Below are positions 15,654-24,438 of a stretch of DNA of 38,740 nucleotides, one piece after another (position 1 is the stretch's first letter; every line of letters begins with the position of its first letter). The notes under the pieces are model-generated. The model saw nothing but the letters and a program-made list of their open reading frames with translations. It was not told the origin of the DNA and did not search any database. This stretch comes from Candidatus Methanophagales archaeon (lineage in GTDB: Archaea; Halobacteriota; Syntropharchaeia; Alkanophagales; Methanospirareceae). The DNA is taken from assembly GCA_030602585.1 (NCBI GenBank), contig JAUVZJ010000016.1:1-38740 (forward strand). Direction: 5' to 3'. A program made the position numbers and the translations under genes.

Positions 15654-17087
15654 ATGGATGTAAAAATAGGATTAGAATGTCATGCACAGCTTCTTACGAA
15701 GTCAAAATTATTTTGCTCTTGCTCTACGGACTATCATGATTCCAAACCAAATACGCACGTGTGTGCGACGTGTTTGGGCTTACCAGGCGCTTTGCCTGTG
15801 GTAAACGAGCGTGCAATAAGATATGGTATGAAAGTGGCGCTTGCGTTAGGCTGTGAAGTGCAAGAGGAAATAATCTTCTACCGTAAGAATTATTATTATC
15901 CCGACCTTCCGAGGGGTTTCCAGATTACGCAATATGATTTCCCCATCGCTTTTAATGGGTTAGTGCGAATAGAAAGTGGCGGTGGCGATGGTGGTAAAGA
16001 GCGCGAAATAAGGATAACGCGGGTGCACATGGAGGAAGACCCCGGTAGGCTGGTGTATATAGGAACGATAGACACTGCGAAATATTCGCTGGTTGATTAT
16101 AACAGGTCGGGAATGCCGTTAGTGGAGATAGTTACCGAGCCAGACCTCAAGTCGCCGAAGGAGGCGCGTATATTCTTAGGTAAGTTAAGGAGCACACTGG
16201 AGTATTTGGGCGTGTTTGATGGTGATCTGGAAGGTGCAATGCGAGTTGATGCGAATATATCACTGGAAGGAGGAGATAGGGCAGAGGTAAAGAATATATC
16301 TTCGTATAAAGGCGTGGAGCGCGCTTTATCTTTCGAGATAACGCGGCAGAAGAATTTATTGCGCCGCGGTCTTAAAATTCAGCAGGAGACGAGGCATTAC
16401 GATGAAACGCGTGGCATAACGCTTTCTATGCGGACTAAAGAGTTTGAGCATGACTACCGCTATTTTCCGGAGCCAGACCTCGTGCGCATTCGCATTTCCG
16501 ACCGTATAGAAGAGATAAAGCGGGAAATACCCGAACTTCCTGACGAAAAGAAGAAGCGGTTCACCTCGCAGTATTCCATAACGACGGAGCATGCGAATTC
16601 GCTCACTTACGATATAAACATAGCGGATTTTTATGAGGAAGTGGCGTCAAAAATAGACATGAAGTTGAGTGCTACGTGGATTGCGGATGTTCTGAAGGGC
16701 GAGTTGAATTATCGCTCTATTTCTATGCGTGAGGCGTCAAAAAGAATCTCTACCGCTGATTTCGTCGCCATCTTACGATATTTGAAAGACGGAGTGATTA
16801 CCGAACGGGGTGCGACGGAGATAATGCGGGAGATGCTCGACCGTGGCGGAGTTAAGCCTGAAGAGATAATAAAGAGCAAAGGATTGGCAAGTATCGGCTC
16901 AGAAGAGATAGAAGGGGCAATAGATAAGGTAATAAAGGAGAATGAAGGTGCGGTTGAGGATTACAAAGTGGGTAAAAAGGAAGCGTTGAATTTCCTCGTC
17001 GGGCAGGTGATGAAGCATACGCGCGGGAGAGCGGAGCCAAAAGAAGTTCGTAGATTGCTGGTGGGAAAAATAGAGAGTGAATTTTAG
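15654..17087 (+). CDS. gatB: Asp/Glu-tRNA amidotransferase subunit B
   Basis: A 477-residue GatB from the ATG at 15654, which gives the usual start MDVKIGLECHAQLLTKSKLF and follows GAGGAG by 2 nt. Upstream ATGs at 15630 and 15642 are open. The four zinc cysteines are in FCSCSTDYHDSKPNTHVCAT with CLGLPG. HMEEDPGRLVY, YSLVDYNRSGMPLVEIVTEP and the C-terminal tRNA-binding tail domain are present. GatB phosphorylates and amidates Asp-tRNA(Asn) or Glu-tRNA(Gln) together with GatA and GatC. Those partners are not in the window. A TATA-like ACTTATATGA lies at about 15609. Confidence 0.96.
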   Translation: MDVKIGLECHAQLLTKSKLFCSCSTDYHDSKPNTHVCATCLGLPGALPVVNERAIRYGMKVALALGCEVQEEIIFYRKNYYYPDLPRGFQITQYDFPIAFNGLVRIESGGGDGGKEREIRITRVHMEEDPGRLVYIGTIDTAKYSLVDYNRSGMPLVEIVTEPDLKSPKEARIFLGKLRSTLEYLGVFDGDLEGAMRVDANISLEGGDRAEVKNISSYKGVERALSFEITRQKNLLRRGLKIQQETRHYDETRGITLSMRTKEFEHDYRYFPEPDLVRIRISDRIEEIKREIPELPDEKKKRFTSQYSITTEHANSLTYDINIADFYEEVASKIDMKLSATWIADVLKGELNYRSISMREASKRISTADFVAILRYLKDGVITERGATEIMREMLDRGGVKPEEIIKSKGLASIGSEEIEGAIDKVIKENEGAVEDYKVGKKEALNFLVGQVMKHTRGRAEPKEVRRLLVGKIESEF

Positions 17088-17091
17088 TAGT

Positions 17092-18096
17092 TTATAAAAC
17101 ATTTACTCTCCTCAACCCATCATCATCCGCATACTTCTCTATCAAAGGGCTTATCTCTTCGCTATACCACCCTTTTTTAATGAACACTGGATAGATGGGC
17201 AACCTTTCCCTTAATTTAAAAGGTGCAACAATTCTCCTCAGTTCTTCCTCTCCTGGCCAGGGCGATTCGGGATTTATGTAATCCGGCGTTTTATCCGATA
17301 TTCCACCCAGGTCCGATGCGCCAGGTTCTATTAGTTCCTTAGGCGAAGTCAAATTTGGTGGAACCTGTATCGCTATTTCACCAGGCAATATCTCTCTCGC
17401 CGCAAGCACGACTTCCTTCATCTCCTCGAAACTCGGTGGTTTATTGTTCCACATCGGCGTTAACGGCTTAGGTAAGAAAGGCTGGATAATAACTTCTTGT
17501 ATGTGCCTGTATTTCTCGTGCAGCGATTTTATATCCTCCAAAGAGCGGATGCGGTCTTCTTTTTCTTCGCCAATGCCCAATAGTATGCCAGTGGTGAAAG
17601 GAATTTTCAGTTTACCAGCCGCTTCTATCGTTTTCAATCTCTGTTTTGGGACTTTCCCGGATGATTTCTTATGCGCTTCGAGTTCTGCGGTGGTTTCGAG
17701 CATCAAGCCCATTGAGGCATTTACTTCTCGTAACTCCTTTAACTCCTCCATACTCAGCACACCCAGATTGCAGTGAGGAAGTAATCCGTGCTTTATCGCC
17801 ATTTTGCATAGCTCTTTCGTGTATTCAACGAGAGAGGAACATCCCAAACCAGTTTCAATAAGCCGGTTTTTGAAGAAGGAAGAAAGATTTGCGAGTTCTG
17901 GCTTCTCACCAGTCGTGAAAAGAGCTTCTGTTGCAGTGCCTTTATTATTTATGAGCTCTAAAAATTCTTTCACGCCTATTACGTAAGCGTCTTCGTGGCT
18001 GCGAGCTCTAAATCTGCAGTAGTCGCATGCATTCCTGCATACGTTCGTCACTGGTATGAAAATGTTTTTGGAGAAGGTGATGTATTTGTTTTTCAT
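17092..18096 (-). CDS. cofG: F420 precursor FO synthase subunit 1 (CofG)
   Basis: A 334-residue radical SAM enzyme. The cluster cysteines are C20, C24 and C27 in VTNVCRNACDYCRFRA. LFTTGEKPEL, LLPHCNLGVLSMEEL, GILLGIGEEKEDRIRSL and the GASDLGGISDKTPDYINPE stretch fit CofG. With CofH it makes the deazaflavin chromophore FO of coenzyme F420, the hydride carrier of methanogens and ANME archaea. CofH is not in the window. The gene converges with gatB, with stops only 4 nt apart, and is divergent from prs. Confidence 0.94.
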   Translation of the reverse strand: MKNKYITFSKNIFIPVTNVCRNACDYCRFRARSHEDAYVIGVKEFLELINNKGTATEALFTTGEKPELANLSSFFKNRLIETGLGCSSLVEYTKELCKMAIKHGLLPHCNLGVLSMEELKELREVNASMGLMLETTAELEAHKKSSGKVPKQRLKTIEAAGKLKIPFTTGILLGIGEEKEDRIRSLEDIKSLHEKYRHIQEVIIQPFLPKPLTPMWNNKPPSFEEMKEVVLAAREILPGEIAIQVPPNLTSPKELIEPGASDLGGISDKTPDYINPESPWPGEEELRRIVAPFKLRERLPIYPVFIKKGWYSEEISPLIEKYADDDGLRRVNVL

Positions 18097-18260
18097 TTCC
18101 TTATTTCTTCTCGTTGTATTTTGGCATTATTTTAAACTTGATATTAAATCAAGGAAAAGTAACCCGCACTTTTTGGGTATGATATGTCCTTATAAAACGA
18201 TAAGATAAAAATCAATAAAGCATAAATAAAATCACAAATCAACCTAAAGTAGGCGATAAG

Positions 18261-19121
18261 ATGAAAATAATAGGTGGAATGTCTGCACAGGTTTTGGCTG
18301 CGAGAATTGCGAAAGAACTGGGCTGTAAAGCTTCATTATGTGAGTTCAAAAAGTTCCCCGATGGCGAATTATATACGAGAGTGATGGACGACATAAAAGG
18401 CGAAGAGGTAACCATCGTGCAGAGCATCATAACAGATTCCGACCTGATATGTTTGTTGCAATTGATAGATGCGGTGGAAGAAGCGAGTGAAGCAAAAGTT
18501 GTCATCCCTTATTTGGGGTATGCGAGGCAGGATAAGAGGTTTAAACCCGGCGAGCCGATAAGTGCAAGGGCAATTGCAAGGAGCATAAGCTTTGCTGGCA
18601 TCGTTGATAAGATTTACGTGGTTAATGTGCATAATAAAAGCGTAATGGGGTATTTTGACGTGGATACAAGGGAGCTGGATGCTTCTCCTTTAATCGGTGA
18701 TTACATAGCGAAAAAGAAAATAGCACATCCGGTGATAATAGGACCTGACGAAGGTGCTAAGGAATTGGCGAAAGCAGTTGCTGCTCCTCATGGCTTCGAT
18801 TACGATGTGCTGGAGAAGAGGAGGATAAGCGGCGATGAAGTGCGTATAAACCCGAAAGAGGCAAGCGTGGAAGGAAAGAACGTTGTCATCGTGGACGATA
18901 TTATTTCCACTGGTGGCACAATATCAGAAGCGGCTTCTATGCTAAAAGCACGGGGTGTGAACGAAATTTATGTCGCATGCATACATGGACTTTTTGTGCA
19001 AAATGCAACCCTGCGGATACTCAATGCTGGCGTCGAAGAGATAATCGCAACAGATACAATAGAATCTGTTTTTAGTGCGATAAGCGTAGCGAAGATGGTT
19101 GCAGAAGAGCTGAAAAGGTGA
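18261..19121 (+). CDS. prs: Ribose-phosphate pyrophosphokinase
   Basis: A 286-residue PRPP synthetase that makes phosphoribosyl diphosphate from ribose 5-phosphate and ATP for nucleotides, histidine and coenzymes. It has the family start MKIIGGMSAQVLAARIAKEL, IPYLGYARQDKRFKPGEPIS, VVNVHNKSVMGYF, IIGPDEGAKELAKAVA and the PRPP-binding motif VVIVDDIISTGGTISEAA. The length matches archaeal forms. It is convergent with secY, and the two stops are 2 nt apart. Confidence 0.96.
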   Translation: MKIIGGMSAQVLAARIAKELGCKASLCEFKKFPDGELYTRVMDDIKGEEVTIVQSIITDSDLICLLQLIDAVEEASEAKVVIPYLGYARQDKRFKPGEPISARAIARSISFAGIVDKIYVVNVHNKSVMGYFDVDTRELDASPLIGDYIAKKKIAHPVIIGPDEGAKELAKAVAAPHGFDYDVLEKRRISGDEVRINPKEASVEGKNVVIVDDIISTGGTISEAASMLKARGVNEIYVACIHGLFVQNATLRILNAGVEEIIATDTIESVFSAISVAKMVAEELKR

Positions 19122-19123
19122 AA

Positions 19124-20599
19124 TTATCCCTCGCCGCCGAAGAATCGCCTCATTGCTGGATACATCTCCATCATCTGCTCTGATGCCACGTCCTCATAAA
19201 GCCGGTAAGCAATGCTAACCGCCAGAAGTAAACCAGTGCCTGATGCACCTCCAAGTGTGCCAAGCATATCAGAAAATACGCACAAAACACCCAAAATAGC
19301 ACCTCCCATTAGCGCTATTTTCGGTATGTATCCTTCCATCATTCTCTCTATCGTTACGGGGCTCCTGCGATGCCCCGGTACTTGTAGCCCTGAGCGATGT
19401 ATCTGCGATGCTACATCCTTCGCTCCCATTCCGGTCGTATTTATCCAGAATAGAGCGAATATCGCCCCACCTATGACCATAAAAGAAAGGTCAACAGCCA
19501 ATCTCGTGGCAACTTGCCAACCCGCATGAGGTATTGTCATAAGCCCCGGGAACCAATCCCAGGGACCATACATGGGGTTGAGATAATACACCAAGCCTGA
19601 AGCCGCAGTTCCGCCATCATACGTCCCGAATATAGTAATTCCACGGGAATGAAGCATTCGTCCAAAGCCCTGTATGCTCGCCTGCATCGCTCTCACGAGA
19701 ATCATCGGAAGCACACTTGCGTATAACAGCTTAATTGGGAACTTGCCACGAGCACCTCTTGCCATCGAATGCGCTAACGGTATCTCTAAACGAGTGCTTT
19801 CGAGGTAAACAACGATGAAAAAAACTCCGATAGTTGTGATAAGTGCGATTATGTGATGCTGGAAAAGGAAAACCATTCCTCCTTCCAATATCTCGTATGC
19901 GGGTATTTGCAACGGCGAACCCGGCCATAGTAACTGAATCCATCTGGGTATTACACCCACTGCCAATCCGAACTCGTCTGGCATCCAACCTATAAGCCCG
20001 GTAATTACTTGTTTAGAGACACCCGCGATGATGAACAACGAAACGCCTGACCCTATTCCCCATTTCGATACCACCTCATCCATGAAGTATATAAGCATCC
20101 CGCCGATGAAGATTTGAATGAAGAGCAGGAACGAGATGACCTGCAAAGATACACCGAGTTTATCTGCTATTCCCTGGTCAGGCACATAAAAGCCCACAAC
20201 GTATGTCAAACTGATAAAAACCGAAAAGACCAAAACGAGCAGTTTCTGTAGGTTCTGATAAAACGCCTGGTCTTTGGGGTCGCTCAAGTTCAATTTTATT
20301 ATTCCCGCGCCAACCAGAAGCTGTAAGACAATGGAAGCATCAACAATTGGCATGATTCCAAGAGCGGTTAATGTATATGTTTCACCCGCAAAAATTGCAC
20401 GCCATCTACCGAAAATATCTATTGATTGCTCAACATCCATCCCAAAGAGATAAACATTGCCAAGTGCGAAAAAGAGTACGAGTATGGCAATAGTCCAGCC
20501 TAACTTCGCTTTAAAATGAACGTGCCACGATGGGCGTTCAACCATGGGGAATTTACTTAAAATCGGTGTTAATGCATCTCTTAGTCGTATCTCGCTCAT
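19124..20599 (-). CDS. secY: Preprotein translocase subunit SecY
   Basis: A 491-residue polytopic membrane protein forming the channel of the Sec translocon. About ten hydrophobic segments are visible, starting with LGWTIAILVLFFALGNVYLF. Family landmarks include GIMPIVDASIVLQLLVGAGI, the plug region near residue 60, WGIGSGVSLFIIAGVSKQV and a cytoplasmic loop RSGLQVPGHRRSPVTIERMM near the C-terminus. The ATG directly follows the rpl15 stop (TAGATG), as in the archaeal rpl15-secY order. Confidence 0.97.
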   Translation of the reverse strand: MSEIRLRDALTPILSKFPMVERPSWHVHFKAKLGWTIAILVLFFALGNVYLFGMDVEQSIDIFGRWRAIFAGETYTLTALGIMPIVDASIVLQLLVGAGIIKLNLSDPKDQAFYQNLQKLLVLVFSVFISLTYVVGFYVPDQGIADKLGVSLQVISFLLFIQIFIGGMLIYFMDEVVSKWGIGSGVSLFIIAGVSKQVITGLIGWMPDEFGLAVGVIPRWIQLLWPGSPLQIPAYEILEGGMVFLFQHHIIALITTIGVFFIVVYLESTRLEIPLAHSMARGARGKFPIKLLYASVLPMILVRAMQASIQGFGRMLHSRGITIFGTYDGGTAASGLVYYLNPMYGPWDWFPGLMTIPHAGWQVATRLAVDLSFMVIGGAIFALFWINTTGMGAKDVASQIHRSGLQVPGHRRSPVTIERMMEGYIPKIALMGGAILGVLCVFSDMLGTLGGASGTGLLLAVSIAYRLYEDVASEQMMEMYPAMRRFFGGEG

Positions 20600-21025
20600 C
20601 TATGCAATACTCACCACGCCACCTGCACTTTCTATTTTATCACTCGCTGTCTTAGAAACTTTGTTCGCTTTGAGCATCAGCGTCTTCGTTACTTTTCCCT
20701 TGCCCAATATTTTTTGTATGCCGAGCTCGGTTGCATCGAGATAAATGCCATCCGCTTTCTCTTCCGCTCTTCCTTCTTCTATCAGCTCTTCCAGCATCTC
20801 CTCCAGTTCACCTACATTCACAGCCGTATCGGCACTGCGATTTTGGAGAGGTAGTTGTGATTTGTTTTTTCCCTTTCTTATACCCTTTTTCAAAGACCGC
20901 ACGATGTGATGCGTGTATGCGCCTGCGTTACCGACACCACCTCTGCTTCCTTTCCCTCTTCTCTTCTTACTTGAGCCGCCACCGCAGGTTCTTGTCCCTC
21001 TTATCCTTTTTATCCTCTTTTTCAT
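20600..21025 (-). CDS. rpl15: 50S ribosomal protein uL15
   Basis: A 141-residue uL15, which has the basic glycine-rich start RGTRTCGGGSSKKRRGKGSR followed by GGVGNAGAYTHH and a C-terminal domain ending TASDKIESAGGVVSIA. GGAGGT lies about 10 nt upstream of the ATG. In many archaea L15 ends a long spc operon. Here the upstream genes (such as L30 and S5) are absent, and tbp is transcribed away from the same intergenic region. Confidence 0.95.
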   Translation of the reverse strand: MKKRIKRIRGTRTCGGGSSKKRRGKGSRGGVGNAGAYTHHIVRSLKKGIRKGKNKSQLPLQNRSADTAVNVGELEEMLEELIEEGRAEEKADGIYLDATELGIQKILGKGKVTKTLMLKANKVSKTASDKIESAGGVVSIA

Positions 21026-21074
21026 AAATGTATGCAGACCTCCATCTTATCTTACCAGCAGTTTATAAACTATG

Positions 21075-21085
21075 TTTATATATAC
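21075..21085 (+). promoter_or_regulatory. TATA box of tbp
   Basis: TTTATATATAC precedes the tbp start by about 70 nt, giving a predicted leader near 40 nt. The leader contains AAAGGAGGAT (21131-21140), a strong Shine-Dalgarno sequence. The neighbouring TTTATAAAC at about 21062 could serve rpl15-secY on the other strand. Confidence 0.5.
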
Positions 21086-21149
21086 TTTACTTTTATACCA
21101 CAACAATAGTATAGTTTACTTCATATTAAAAAAGGAGGATTGAAGGGAG

Positions 21150-21707
21150 ATGACAGAAATAAACATAAACATAAAGGTAGAAAATGTAGTAGCGAATGCA
21201 AGTATTGCTGATAGCCTGGACCTGGAATATATAGAATCGAAGTTAGAAGATGCGGTGTTCACGAAAAAGAAGTTCCCTGGTTTGGTGTACAGGACAAAAG
21301 ATCCAAAATCCGCTTTTCTTATCTTTCGTTCCGGGAAAGTAGTGTGCACGGGGTCTAAGACTGCCGAAGGTGTGCGAGTGGTGATGGACAAGCTTGCCGC
21401 CGACCTTAGAAGCTTAGGTATAGACGTGGTGGAGCATCCGGAGTTTAAAGTGCAAAATATTGTTGCTTCTGCAAGTCTTGGGAGAGAACTCAACCTCGGG
21501 GCTATCGTAGTGGGGTTAGAGCTTGAAGGCATGGAGTACGAGCCCGAGGTTTTTCCAGGGTTAGTGTATAGAATAGTCGAACCAAAGAGTGCTATACTGA
21601 TATTCAGCTCTGGAAGGTTGGTTATAACCGGGGGAAAGACACTGGAGGACTGTGAAAAGTCCGTGCAGGTATTGCTGGACAAATTAAGCAGCTTAGAGCT
21701 GATTTAG
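21150..21707 (+). CDS. tbp: TATA-box-binding protein
   Basis: A 185-residue archaeal TBP built from two direct repeats of about 90 residues. The first repeat has VENVVANASIADSLDL and FPGLVYRTKDPKSAFLIFRS with GKVVCTGSKT. The second has VQNIVASASLGRELNLGAIV and FPGLVYRIVEPKSAILIFSS with GRLVITGGKT. The lengths and phenylalanine-containing stirrups agree with a functional general transcription factor. The mvhD start follows the stop codon by 9 nt, so the two may share a transcript. Confidence 0.97.
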   Translation: MTEININIKVENVVANASIADSLDLEYIESKLEDAVFTKKKFPGLVYRTKDPKSAFLIFRSGKVVCTGSKTAEGVRVVMDKLAADLRSLGIDVVEHPEFKVQNIVASASLGRELNLGAIVVGLELEGMEYEPEVFPGLVYRIVEPKSAILIFSSGRLVITGGKTLEDCEKSVQVLLDKLSSLELI

Positions 21708-21716
21708 AAGTTTAAA

Positions 21717-22145
21717 ATGGAGCCAAAAATAGTGGCGTTTTGCTGTAATTGGTGCTCTTACGCAGGCGCAGACCTTGCGGGTGTATCTCGGTATCAATAT
21801 CCCGCAAGTGTGCGAATATTAAGGGTGATGTGTTCCGGAAGAGTAGAACCCGTTTTCATATTCGATGCGTTTAAAAATGGCGCTGACGGCGTCATCGTCA
21901 CTGGTTGCCACCCGGGTGAATGCCATTACGTCTCTGGTAACCTGAATGCGGAGAAGAGGGTGGAAAATACGAGGAAAGCGTTGGAGTATTTAGGACTTGG
22001 AGCAGAGCGGCTTCGTCTGGAATGGATATCCGCATCAGAGGGGTTGAAGTTTGCAGAGGTGATGCGAGAGTTTACAGAGGAAATAAATGCGTTGGGACCT
22101 TCCCCGGTGAAGTCTCATGTGGATGTGAAAAATCCTAAGCACTAA
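21717..22145 (+). CDS. mvhD: MvhD-type [2Fe-2S] electron-transfer subunit
   Basis: A 142-residue protein of the MvhD/FlpD family, which hands electrons to heterodisulfide reductase HdrA. Cysteines for the [2Fe-2S] cluster appear in FCCNWCSYAGADLAG, RVMCSGRVEP and VTGCHPGECHYVSGN. It is complete. There is no Mvh hydrogenase or formate dehydrogenase gene nearby, so the electron source is elsewhere in the genome. It lies 9 nt after tbp and 54 nt before hdrA. Confidence 0.93.
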   Translation: MEPKIVAFCCNWCSYAGADLAGVSRYQYPASVRILRVMCSGRVEPVFIFDAFKNGADGVIVTGCHPGECHYVSGNLNAEKRVENTRKALEYLGLGAERLRLEWISASEGLKFAEVMREFTEEINALGPSPVKSHVDVKNPKH

Positions 22146-22199
22146 ATCCTAAACAAATCCAAATATCTAAATTCAAATCAAAAAGCAAAAAAATAGAAA

Positions 22200-24179
22200 A
22201 TGGAGAAAGTGTACGAAGGTGGAGAAAGGATAGGGGTGTTTGTATGCCGATGCGGCGTGAACATAGGCGGAGTGGTGGATTGTGATGAGGTAGCGAGATA
22301 CGCAGCGACGCTACCCGGGGTGGTTTGCGTATCCGTGAACAAGTTCACGTGTTCTGATTCGGGACAGGCGGACATACAGGAGCATATCCGTAAGTATAAT
22401 TTAAATAGGGTGGTGGTTGCGGCATGCACGCCAAAGACACACGAGCCTACGTTTAGAGTGTGCTGCGAGGAGGTGGGGGTGAATCAATATCTTTTCGAGT
22501 TCGTTAACATCCGTGACCAGTGTAGCTGGATGCATATATGGGACCATGAGGGCGCAACGGAGAAGGCGAAGGATTTAGTTCGGATGGGCGTTTATCGTGC
22601 CAAGCTGTTAGAGCCATTGGAGGAATCAGAAGTTGCAGTGGACCAGAACGCAGTGGTTATAGGCGCTGGAGTTGCGGGGATGCAAGCGGCAATGGACCTC
22701 GGGGACATGGGGTTCCACGTATATTTAGTGGAGAAGGAGCCTTCAATCGGAGGAAGGATGGCTCGTTTTGACAAGGTATTTCCAACGAATGACTGTTCTA
22801 TCTGCATCTTAGGACCAAAGATGGTGGAAGTAGCACGTAATGAGAACATCGAGATAATGTCGTATGCCGAGGTAGTGGAGGTGAAAGGGTTCGTGGGTAA
22901 TTTTGAAGCCACGATAGAACACAAGCCCAGGTATATAGATGTGGATAAATGCACGGGATGCGCGCAGTGTACGGAGAAATGTCCGGTAGAAGTGCCATAC
23001 GACTTCAACGAAGGTTTTGGGACTCGAAAAGCGGCATACGTGCCTTTCCCCCAGGCGGTTCCGCTACGCGCTGTAATAGATTTGGAAAATTGTTTGAGAA
23101 GCGAAGGTAAGGAGTGCAAAGCATGTATAAAAGCATGTGAGCGAGATGCGATTGATTTCTCGCAGGAGAAAAAATATAGCAAGGTGAAAGCAGGAGTGAT
23201 AATAGTAGCGCCGGGGTTCGTAACTTATGACCCTGAACCAAGAAACGATTATGGATATGGGATGGATGACAACGTAATAACGACGATGGAATTTGAGCGG
23301 CTTTTGAATGCCGCTGGTCCAACAGAAGGGCATGTTATAAGAGCTTCTGATTGTAAGGAGCCCATGCGGCTGGGGTTCATCAATTGTGTTGGTTCTCGTG
23401 ACGTTAAAACGAACGTTCATTGCTCTGGCGGGGTCTGCTGTATGTTTAACATGAAGAATGCGATTTTATTGAAGGAGAAGCGACCGGAGATTTCGTGCTA
23501 TCTATTTTATATTGACATAAGAGCACCGTTCAGAGGTTATGAGGAGTTTTACAACCGGGCAAGGGAGCTTGGCATAAGATTCGTCCGGGGAAGACCTTCG
23601 GAGGTAATAGAGAAGGAGAATGGGAATCTGGTGATAAGGGCTGAGGATACGTTGAAGGGAGTGGTAAGGAATATAGAAGTGGATTTAGTTGTTCTTGGCA
23701 CTGGCATCGTGCCGCATTCGGATATAGAAAAGATATCGAAGATGCTGAAGATTCCACGCGCTGCGGATGGGCTGCTTATGGAGGCGCATCCTAAATTGGG
23801 ACCTGTGGATACGGTATTAGGGGGTGTATTCGTTGCCGGCGGTGCATCAGGTCCGAAGGACATACCGCTTTCAGTTGCGCAGGGTAGTGGTGCGGCAGCA
23901 AGAGCCGCGAGATTGCTCGTTACAGGAAAAGCGAAAATAGAAGGAATAACCGCTGTTTCGGATGCGGAACGATGCATAGGATGTTCATTATGCGTGGACG
24001 TTTGCCCTTATGTTGCATTGACGTTGGATAAGAAGGAGGGCAAGGTGATGGTTGTTGAGGCGATATGCAAAGGTTGTGGCACCTGTGCGGCATCATGTCC
24101 CGTGGGTGCGATGGAGCAGAGGCATTTTAAAACCGAGCAGGTAGAAGCCCAGGTGAAGAGCTTGTTTGCGCTTACGTAA
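22200..24179 (+). CDS. hdrA: CoB-CoM heterodisulfide reductase subunit A
   Basis: A 659-residue flavin and iron-sulfur protein. The N-terminal domain has cysteines in GVFVCRCGVNIGGVVDC and VVAACTPKTHEPTF. The FAD-binding Rossmann motif AVVIGAGVAGMQAAMDLG lies at about residues 151-168. A ferredoxin-type motif CTGCAQCTEKCPVEVP is near residue 251, and two more are near the C-terminus (CIGCSLCVDVCP and CKGCGTCAASCP). HdrA bifurcates electrons to ferredoxin and the HdrBC heterodisulfide site. HdrB and HdrC are absent here. The leader is A/T-rich with no clear ribosome-binding site. Confidence 0.95.
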   Translation: MEKVYEGGERIGVFVCRCGVNIGGVVDCDEVARYAATLPGVVCVSVNKFTCSDSGQADIQEHIRKYNLNRVVVAACTPKTHEPTFRVCCEEVGVNQYLFEFVNIRDQCSWMHIWDHEGATEKAKDLVRMGVYRAKLLEPLEESEVAVDQNAVVIGAGVAGMQAAMDLGDMGFHVYLVEKEPSIGGRMARFDKVFPTNDCSICILGPKMVEVARNENIEIMSYAEVVEVKGFVGNFEATIEHKPRYIDVDKCTGCAQCTEKCPVEVPYDFNEGFGTRKAAYVPFPQAVPLRAVIDLENCLRSEGKECKACIKACERDAIDFSQEKKYSKVKAGVIIVAPGFVTYDPEPRNDYGYGMDDNVITTMEFERLLNAAGPTEGHVIRASDCKEPMRLGFINCVGSRDVKTNVHCSGGVCCMFNMKNAILLKEKRPEISCYLFYIDIRAPFRGYEEFYNRARELGIRFVRGRPSEVIEKENGNLVIRAEDTLKGVVRNIEVDLVVLGTGIVPHSDIEKISKMLKIPRAADGLLMEAHPKLGPVDTVLGGVFVAGGASGPKDIPLSVAQGSGAAARAARLLVTGKAKIEGITAVSDAERCIGCSLCVDVCPYVALTLDKKEGKVMVVEAICKGCGTCAASCPVGAMEQRHFKTEQVEAQVKSLFALT

Positions 24180-24438
24180 AGGTGGATCGAACTATTTATT
24201 GTTTTGTAAAGAAAATGTAGAACGATGAGATGATACAATGGAATAATTTACTCATTACATTACAGAAGGAGACAAAAATGATCTAAATGAAGATTGAAGG
24301 AATAATATGGCTCAGAGACGTTGTGGACAAGCTTGCTCTTAAACACCATGTTGAAACTCATGAGGTTGAGGAAGTGCTCAGTGGCAAACCTAAGTTTCGC
24401 TTTGTTGAGAAAGGGGAACGAGAAGGTGAAGGTATATA

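Noticed and set aside
22134-22199. AATCCTAA-type repeats between mvhD and hdrA as a regulatory array
   Set aside because: The motif is short and irregular, and similar scraps occur at 6690 and 33895; it looks like low-complexity spacer sequence.
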